From: Molanna angustata | Taxonomy: Eukaryota; Arthropoda; Insecta; Trichoptera; Molannidae | DNA: 64,000 nt | NCBI GenBank assembly: GCA_963576475.1 | Contig: OY754972.1 | Span: 30,923,107-30,987,106 of the forward strand | Direction of reading: 5' to 3' | Shown here: positions 57,143 through 64,000 of the stretch, piece after piece | Layout of the letters: every line of letters begins with the position of its first letter | Numbering within the stretch: position 1 is the first letter of the stretch | The notes under the pieces: generated by a model | What the model was told of the DNA's origin: nothing | Databases searched by the model: none | What the model saw: only the letters and a program-made list of their open reading frames with translations | Translations under genes and position numbers: made by a program

Positions 57143-58172
57143 ATTACGTTCCCCCTATCTTCACCGTTCTGTGGTACACAATGAATGGTTTGATGTGAAA
57201 TATTTTTTATTTGATTTAATTTATTTATAACGCATATTATGAATTAATATTATTTTTCTGCAGTCCTCCTCTATATAAACTTTAAGTATGCCAAATCTCA
57301 AACTCCTTCGTGCGCCCATTTATCCGGAAATTGTACTTAACGTTTTCGCTTCACGTATTAATATATAGGAAGATAGATTAGAATATGCTCTTTTAAAATA
57401 TCAACTCATAATTTGAAAAATAACAGACTTCATACATTTATAGGTTTTTATTTTTAAAACGTAGACATGTATTTACCACATACTTAAGTCAGATTAATAG
57501 CGAAGTCAAATAACTTTCATTTTTCTTTGAAGAAGGTACCTACTATATTTATTTTTACTCATTCATTATTTTCAATAGATCTGCAATAATATATTATGCA
57601 GTCTCGTTAGTATTACATTGAGCATAGACAATATTATTGTAAATGAATAAAAAAACAGATTTTGAATTAGGATATTGAAAAAAAATTAACATATTATTTT
57701 GTTTAAAAAATATGCCGTTTTATAAACAAAAACAATAATTGTTTTTACTGAATAAACTCGTAATAGTATATTTTTTTTAATTCTACGTATTATTTTGAAT
57801 TTTTGTATTTGACCCATGGCTCTGATAGATATTACAAGTCATTGTAACATCTGAGCTATGTAACTTTAATTGCTATAATATTTTCTATTATCTGTAGCCC
57901 ATGAAGTCGTAAGTGTGCCACGGGGATAAGATAAAATAATAAAAAATAAATAAACTTATAAGTGACAAATAATAATAAAATGTGTATTTTGTTTATTGAG
58001 AGATATTTTATTGGCACGAACAAGTCGCGTGATTTTCCATTACAGTTGATACCAGTTTCAAGTTTATCGATTAAAATAATTTCTCTCTCAAAGAAAAGAC
58101 AAACATTTTGCTTCAATAGTAAATTTTAAATAGAATGAAATTTTAAGAAAGTTAAACGTAAGCAATTAAGAT
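57143..58172. other. AT-rich spacer
   Basis: No gene recognised. Confidence 0.3.
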
Positions 58173-58176
58173 TTAA

Positions 58177-60401
58177 CCCAGATAATCCTATTGTACGATT
58201 TTTCGAACACTTGCAGTGTCACACGTTAAATTGACAATACTCTTAGTTTATTTTTTTATCGGTGATGTTTCTAGTGTATTTCTTATGCTAAGACAATACT
58301 TTCTCACTTACAACAGTTTGCAACAGGTTGTCGCTGTTAATTTCCGTGTTTTTGGAGTTTATTTTATTGATACTTATTTTGCAAAGATGTCGATACCACC
58401 TTATGTTCATAAAAGGTAAATAATTTTTAAAATGTTACAATTATAAACTTCATTTTTGTAATGTATATATGAAAATGATTAATTAATATTACTGTATGAT
58501 TTAAATTAACTTCGCTTACAGATTAGGGTAGTTATAACTTCTGAAACAATATAGTATGTTTAAACGTACAATAGGATAATACACAGTACAAACAGTGGTG
58601 TATACAGTACAAACGTGAAATGTGTCAAATGTTGGATATATATTTTTTTTGCTATTATAATTTCGTTTATAATTAATATTTTTTTCATAAATAATATTTT
58701 TTCAACCTATATTTTTTTTATTTTTACATCATCATTAACTGTTGATGAAATATTGACACTCTTAGAAGAGGATGACGAAGAAATTGAGAAAGAAAGATGT
58801 GTCGATATATTAATGCTTCCTCCAGAAAATGTGTGTGATTATAATACTGATGAAGATATGGGGATGAAGAACAAATGTCTCCATATCAGTTACCGGGATC
58901 TCAGTTAAGAGCTCCACCAGAAATGGTGATTCGTCAAAATTCTGATGAAATAGAAGATGTTATTGGAACAACTAGTGACGATGTTCAAGAGCCACGTTCA
59001 TTACATGTAAGAAAGAATGAGTCATATATATGGAGAAATAGAGAATTTCAACCTGAGACAATGGAATCTTGGCCACCACTTACATTAGTTCACAACGAAC
59101 AAAGTCCAGCAGAACCATTTGAACATTTCTTTGACAACAATTTGATGGAAATGTTACTAAATTTTAGTAATAAATATGCATTTCAAAAAAATAAAGAAGC
59201 CAATATCACCAAAGAGGAACTCAAATCGTTTTTTAGAATTCTTCTTCTGAGTGGCTATGTGACATTACCTAGAAGACGCCTTTATTGGGAAAATACACCT
59301 GATACAAAAAATGATCTCGTAGCAGCAGCTCCAACTGAAGAGATTTACCGACCATTAGGTCTTGGCCCCTGTGTAGTACTAACCTACACAGATATAATAC
59401 AAAATATAGCGAAATACCCGTATCATATATTTTGTGATAATTATTTTACCACAATTCCACTCGTTGAGGAGCTGACAGCAAGAGGCATCAGAGTAACCGG
59501 GACAATAGGCTGTCGAAATGTCCATTAAAATCAATTAAATATATGAAGAATGAATCACGTGGTGCATCTGATCAAAAGGTTACTCTCGGTAGATCCATAT
59601 CAGTAACTCGTTGGCACGACAATAATGTTGTCACAGTCGCATCAAATGCTGTAGCAAGTGACCCATTCCACATGGTTTCAAGATATTCCCAAGCGCATAA
59701 AAAGAAAATAACCGTGAAACAACCAAATGCAGTTTATGTTTATATAAAGGAATGGGGGGAGTAGACAGACGTGACCAAAATATAGGTTTATACAGGATTG
59801 GTATACGTGGAAAGAAGTGGTATTATTGTCTAATAACTTTCCTGCTTGATGTTTCGATACAAAATGCTTGGCAACTCCATCGATACAAAGGTGGAAAATT
59901 GGAAGCAGAATAAAGCAACACGATGTAGAGTATGTCAAAAAAACATCGTTCTATAAGTGTAGAAAATGTGATGTGGCATTACACGTTGATTGTTTTATGA
60001 AAAAGAAGAATAATTTTAATTTAACTTTTTTCTGTTTTTCGCTATAATTCTTTTGTACCTACATATAAGAATAATTTTGTAATACTTTGTAATCTGGTTG
60101 GTTGGAGAAGAAGAAATTGCCTAATGGCAATAAGTTCGCCAGTGTCCAATATATTTGTTTATTTTATATCTAAAAAAAAAAAAACTTAACGAGACGCTCA
60201 ACTTTTTCATGATGAATACTGTAATAGGTGGTTTATGTTCCTAATGTTCGAATAATCGTACACTTTTCTTTTTGCAATAAAATAAAAAAAAAAAAACATT
60301 TTTGTTTTTCTTCTTCTAGGACCTTATTTTTTTATCACAAATTACCATATATTCGAAAATCAAGAATTTTCGAACAAAAAAAAGTTTCAGGATTATCTGG
60401 G
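58177..60401 (+). mobile_element. piggyBac-type DNA transposon with intact ends
   Basis: CCCAGATAATCCT at 58177-58189 is the exact inverse of AGGATTATCTGGG at 60389-60401. TTAA, the obligate piggyBac target duplication, flanks both (58173-58176 and 60402-60405). GATTTTTCGAAC inside the left end pairs with TTCGAAAATC near the right end, a subterminal inverted repeat usual in this superfamily. The element is 2225 bp and contains a broken transposase. A 3' LINE/SINE tail (AAATTGCCTAATGGCAATAA at about 60115) has inserted near its right end. Confidence 0.93.
58735..60040 (+). pseudogene. piggyBac transposase (DDE_Tnp_1_7), broken
   Basis: The N-terminus reads LTVDEILTLLEEDDEE and a short acidic region (58738-58860). 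A frame change near 58865 leads to PLTLVHNEQSPAEPFEHFF, EELKSFFRILLLSGYV and RRRLYWENTPDTKNDLV. There it jumps to RPLGLGPCVVLTYTD and HIFCDNYFTTIPLVEELTAR. The block between, which holds the first catalytic Asp residues, is deleted near 59335. A stop at 59526 is followed by RWHDNNVVTVASNA in frame, then more stops. The end keeps cysteine pairs (CRKCDVALHVDCF) of the C-terminal zinc-binding domain. An upstream exon at 58387-58416 (MSIPPYVHKR, donor GTAAAT) is possible but unproven. Not functional. Confidence 0.88.
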
Positions 60402-60405
60402 TTAA

Positions 60406-61090
60406 ATTTCATTATTCATTGGAAATTACTTAAAGAAAATGGGTATAGCAAAAACATGGACAAAATTAAATATCTTATAATTCTATGTAAATCAATTTCA
60501 GATCCCAATCAAAAGAACTCAACAAGTGTGTGAAAAATAAAAGTGTAGGTATTACATCATCGAGTCGCCTTTCCACGAACATTTTCCCGATTGGACTGAA
60601 GACATATTGATACAAAATTCAAACCGTTTAAAACATCTGACATTAATTAGATAAATATCTTTGTTTTTCTATTGCGTATAATTGGCGTTAATCCAATTTA
60701 AAATATCTGATAACTGTTCAAAAATTCCAAAATATCTAAAAAAAACATTTTTTTTTATTTACAGACATCAACAATGTTCAAATCGATCAAGGATACACTA
60801 TTAATAACATGTATTTTAGACCTTTATTTATATCTCTGTGTTTTTATTTTTTAGTTTTATTGCGAGATAAATAACAACTATGTTTGTACAATTCACTCAT
60901 AAAAATAAGTTCTTATGTACAAACAAAATATTTCCTTTATATATTTGAATAAATATAATCATAACCCACTCAATATTGTAAAAAAATGTTTGCAAATTTG
61001 TTTATGGATATAGATAGTGTCAATTTGAATTATAATATACTTAGATAATATTTAACAACTCAAAAAATACACGAAGACCAAGTAAATCCC
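60406..61090. other. AT-rich spacer
   Basis: No gene recognised. Confidence 0.3.
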
Positions 61091-61215
61091 GGTTTGCGCG
61101 CTGAGTTAGTAATCCAGTGTCGCGAATTCGAATTATGTCACGACCTTTTTCGTTCATCTATAGCACAAGCATTATGCTTAATTTAAGAAATGTATGTATT
61201 TGTGAGGACATTTTA
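61091..61215 (+). mobile_element. Decayed SINE (family A) copy
   Basis: TTTGCGCGCTGAGTTAGTAA, TCCAGTGTCGCGAATTCGAA and TTTCGTTCATCTATAGCACA match head and body at reduced identity. The A box is lost. Confidence 0.7.
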
Positions 61216-62098
61216 ATTCTTAAAAAAAACACATAACCATAGATACTAAGGAAATTAAATATTAGAGTTATGTTTCATGAAAGTGTTAAATATATTTCAG
61301 CTTATCTACATAACTGGGTACACAATTCAATTTTAAGGTAAGTAAATTATTTAAACGTCAAACGATATTTCTAATAGGTCATTGACCTAGAAATTAAACG
61401 ATGTTTTTCTACTTAATGTATTGTTACTATGATATAAGAATTAAATTAAAAAAAATATGTACAAAAATTAAAAAGTTCACGCCGCTATGCATCTATATGT
61501 ATAAAGATTTTTTCTAGCAGAAACTTTGATCTGAAATTGTAATTGTTTTGCTGAAAAAATATTTTTAAAAACAAGATAAATAATATCATATAAAGAAGAA
61601 TATTTTATAAAATATAAAAACATGTAAATAAACAAGTCGAAATTATTGAACTATTTCAAAACTACAATCAATATGTTATACAAATCGAGACCTTTACTAC
61701 CGGATACTTTATGGTTACTAGTTTCAGAGCAAACGGATGCCAAGGCTCGATATAAGCTGTAGAGCCATCGAAATAAGAAGAAGATTCAGAGCAAACCCGC
61801 GTCGTGCTGGTATAATAGGTCCATGTCCATGTCCATGTCCATGCAAAGATGCAGAACGGCTCTAAAACTATGAGAGACATTCTTTGGTAAGTAAAGATGT
61901 AAACATAGATAGGTACCTGCCTTCATTAAATTTTCATATTATAACTAAAATCACCTAGCCACCACAAAGAAATGCATGTAATATAAAATAAGACAATTTG
62001 TCTATGGATATCTAAATGAAAACAATTATTATCAAATTAATATTTGTTTTGGTTTAAATCACACCTTAGCTATATAAGTAGGTATTTATTTATTTATT
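61216..62098. other. AT-rich spacer
   Basis: Contains a small (CCATGT)n run at 61821-61842. No gene recognised. Confidence 0.35.
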
Positions 62099-62099
62099 T

Positions 62100-62316
62100 A
62101 GTTGCTTCTCGGGCAACTAACAGGTACCTACTATGTCAAATATTAATTTAACACGCTCCCAATAACAAGTTGCCACATTGGAGACTTACGATATTAATCG
62201 TCTCACAGATCCAGACTGAAAACACAATTAAAACAGTGTCTCCACCGGGAACCGAACCCGGGACCTTTGAATCAGCAGTCAGATACCCAACCAACTGAGC
62301 CACGAAGGCCGACAAT
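62100..62316 (-). mobile_element. tRNA-derived SINE (family B), copy 2
   Basis: Matches 41800-42021 almost base for base, including GGGACCTTTGAATCAGCAGT, CAGATACCCAACCAACTGAG and a (TAAA)n tail (TATTTATTTATTTA on + near 62090). On - the A and B boxes are intact. High similarity between copies suggests fairly recent activity. Confidence 0.88.
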
Positions 62317-63010
62317 AAAGTAGAATAACAATAAAGTAGGTATAACAATAAAGTAGAATAGTTTTATAAATAAGCAGTACAAAAATAATTTAAAATTCAA
62401 TATGGCCGGAAAAATGTATAATACAATTAAAATATAATATGAATTTGAAATACAAAATACCTTTTTAGAAAAATATAGCCGGCGCCGGTCAAATTTAAGT
62501 TCCATGGTGTAATTTTGATTTCCAATAAATGTGTTATGAGTAAAACAACACACATTTACAAACACACCGACATAAACACAGCACTGATTATGTTGATTGA
62601 AAAACTTTATTCTTTATTTTTTATATAAAAATATATATATTTTAAATCATGATATATGAAATCGTTGCACTCCAATATACTCAAAAACACTCAAAATATG
62701 TCTTGGTTTATCATATTGTATAAAAATGGCGCCAATTAAAAAAATAACCTTGGCTGAGTAAAAATGTTCTCATTAGCTTTATTTGGCTTACAATAAAAAC
62801 AAGCTTTATTCGAATTTCAAACACGAATCATATTGGAACATTAATATTCCCGCGACCGCTCGCGAGTACGTTCGATTTTCAAATGGTGACAGTGTTGTCA
62901 GCCACTATCCGCTTATAGGAACAAGATGACCTACCGCTACCATGTTATCTTATCAATGGCGCTATATTGGAAAAATGCCGTTAATTATCTTCTATTATTT
63001 TATTATACCA
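62317..63010. other. AT-rich spacer
   Basis: No gene recognised. A CG-richer bit (CCGCGACCGCTCGCGAGTACG) lies near 62850. Confidence 0.35.
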
Positions 63011-63017
63011 CACATTT

Positions 63018-63655
63018 AAAACAGTGGAGCAATTTACATACCTCGGTTCCATCGTTAATAACAAGAATGATATAAGTATTGAGATTGGGAAGAGGATTCT
63101 TGCAGCTAACCGGAGTTACTTTGGTCTCATTGGACAATTGAAATCACGCCTATTGTCCAGAAAAACTAAAGCCACACTATACAAGACACTAATTAGACCA
63201 GTCTTAACATATGCCTCGGAGACTTAAACATTAACCAAGCACGATGAAAACAGACTTGACGCCTTTGAAAGAAAAATATATGGATATACGCAGAATATAT
63301 GGATCAAATAATGATGGTCAAACATGGCGTAAGAGATACAACACTGAGCTCTATGATCTCTACCAGGAGATCAGCGTGGTCAAGTTTATTAAGATTAGCA
63401 GACTACGCTGGCTGGGTCATGTACACCGTATGGATGATCTGGAGCTCCCAAAAAGGGTGTTGATTAACAACCCAACCGGTAGAAGAAGCGTTGGGAGACC
63501 TAAGCTACGATGGTTGGACGGCGTTGTCGCGGATTGTCGGGCTATGGGGCAGCAGAACTGGAAAGTGGCAGCCAACAATAGAGCAGTTTGGAGAAGATTC
63601 TTGGAGGCAGCTAGGACCCATCAAGGGTTGAAACGCTGAGGATGATGATGATGAT
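63018..63655 (+). pseudogene. RTE-like LINE ORF2 C-terminal region with (GAT)n tail
   Basis: VEQFTYLGSIVNNKNDISIE, RSYFGLIGQLKSRLLSRKTK and YKTLIRPVLTYASET precede a stop at 63226. Then KIYGYTQNIW-type sequence continues in another frame, and KFIKISRLRWLGHVHRMDD, GRRSVGRPKLRWLDGV and NWKVAANNRAVWRRFLEAAR run to TGA at 63637. GATGATGATGATGAT follows. This is the classic RTE-clade 3' end. It carries one stop/frameshift and is 5'-truncated. Related to, but distinct from, the fragment at 24660. Confidence 0.85.
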
Positions 63656-64000
63656 ATTTTATTATACCAACATATTGTTTATACCTACCTAAAATATAAA
63701 AATTTAGGTACTTGAAAATACGTCGAGTTTATACTTTCTACAACGATAAGATGTCTCGATAAAATATACATTATGGTATTTCAATATAACTACATAGATG
63801 TAAATATAAAACGACATTAAATAATACAAAATATTATATTATTAACATGTTCGTAAAAATCAATATATAAACAACTTCACCGACAATGTCAGTTCATTTT
63901 CTTATTGAATAAATTGTTATTTCAAAATAAGAAAGGTTCATTATACGTATTATTTGTATTTCATTTCAGTATTATTTTGATTACAGTTGAAATATTCAAA
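63656..64000. other. AT-rich spacer to window end
   Basis: Nothing recognised. Confidence 0.3.

Overview
The window looks like a stretch of an insect nuclear genome, most probably a moth or butterfly. The background is very AT-rich. The TAGGTACCTA/GTAGGTAGG motif typical of Lepidoptera recurs throughout. Genes have introns with GT-AG junctions. Most of the rest is transposable-element debris of kinds common in Lepidoptera: Helentron-type elements carrying a microsatellite, tRNA-derived SINEs, RTE-like LINE tails, Harbinger, piggyBac, mariner and several fold-back MITEs. Nothing here is prokaryotic, and there are no operons or ribosome binding sites.

Two host genes are well supported. (1) The last four coding exons of a pipe-family 2-O-sulfotransferase lie on the + strand (10151-10307, 19177-19301, 20100-20254, 20746-20924); their splice phases join without a break and end in a stop. 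The N-terminal exons are not visible here. (2) A large exon of a glycogen-targeting subunit of protein phosphatase 1 (RVxF motif plus a CBM21 carbohydrate-binding domain) lies on the - strand (32298-34103, preceded by a splice acceptor). The two genes converge on about 11 kb of AT-rich DNA. That gap holds one unidentified exon-like segment (26938-27075, - strand). A kinase fragment resembling S6KL (3117-3600) is a pseudogene.

Layout. 1-5200: unrecognised sequence, a 166-bp tandem duplication, a CpG-rich patch built of 100-bp modules, and the kinase pseudogene. 5206-9063: a SINE, then a non-LTR retrotransposon with an intact 979-codon endonuclease/reverse-transcriptase ORF. 10151-20924: pipe. 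Its 8.9-kb intron contains a whole two-gene Harbinger element (11225-17186): a broken transposase on +, a spliced Myb/SANT-like partner on -, and a 16-copy 85-bp satellite between them. 21200-25100: fold-back elements and hairpins. 25100-32300: AT-rich, few features. 34600-37130 and 40150-41310: Helentron-like elements with GT arrays. 37740-38690: a mariner pseudogene that carries both an intron-like insert and a palindromic MITE. 41800-57150: SINEs, MITEs, RTE tails, tandem repeats and more Helentron-like copies. 58177-60401: a piggyBac element with intact inverted repeats and TTAA target duplications but a broken transposase. 61000-64000: SINE and RTE fragments.

I found no convincing new biological system. 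The most informative items are the layered insertions, which give a relative chronology, the Harbinger element with its internal satellite, the Helentron-like family with its 1.5-kb tandem cluster, the intron-like insert in mariner, and a few perfect hairpins. All calls come from reading the sequence by eye. No database search was made and exact repeat ends are approximate unless stated.
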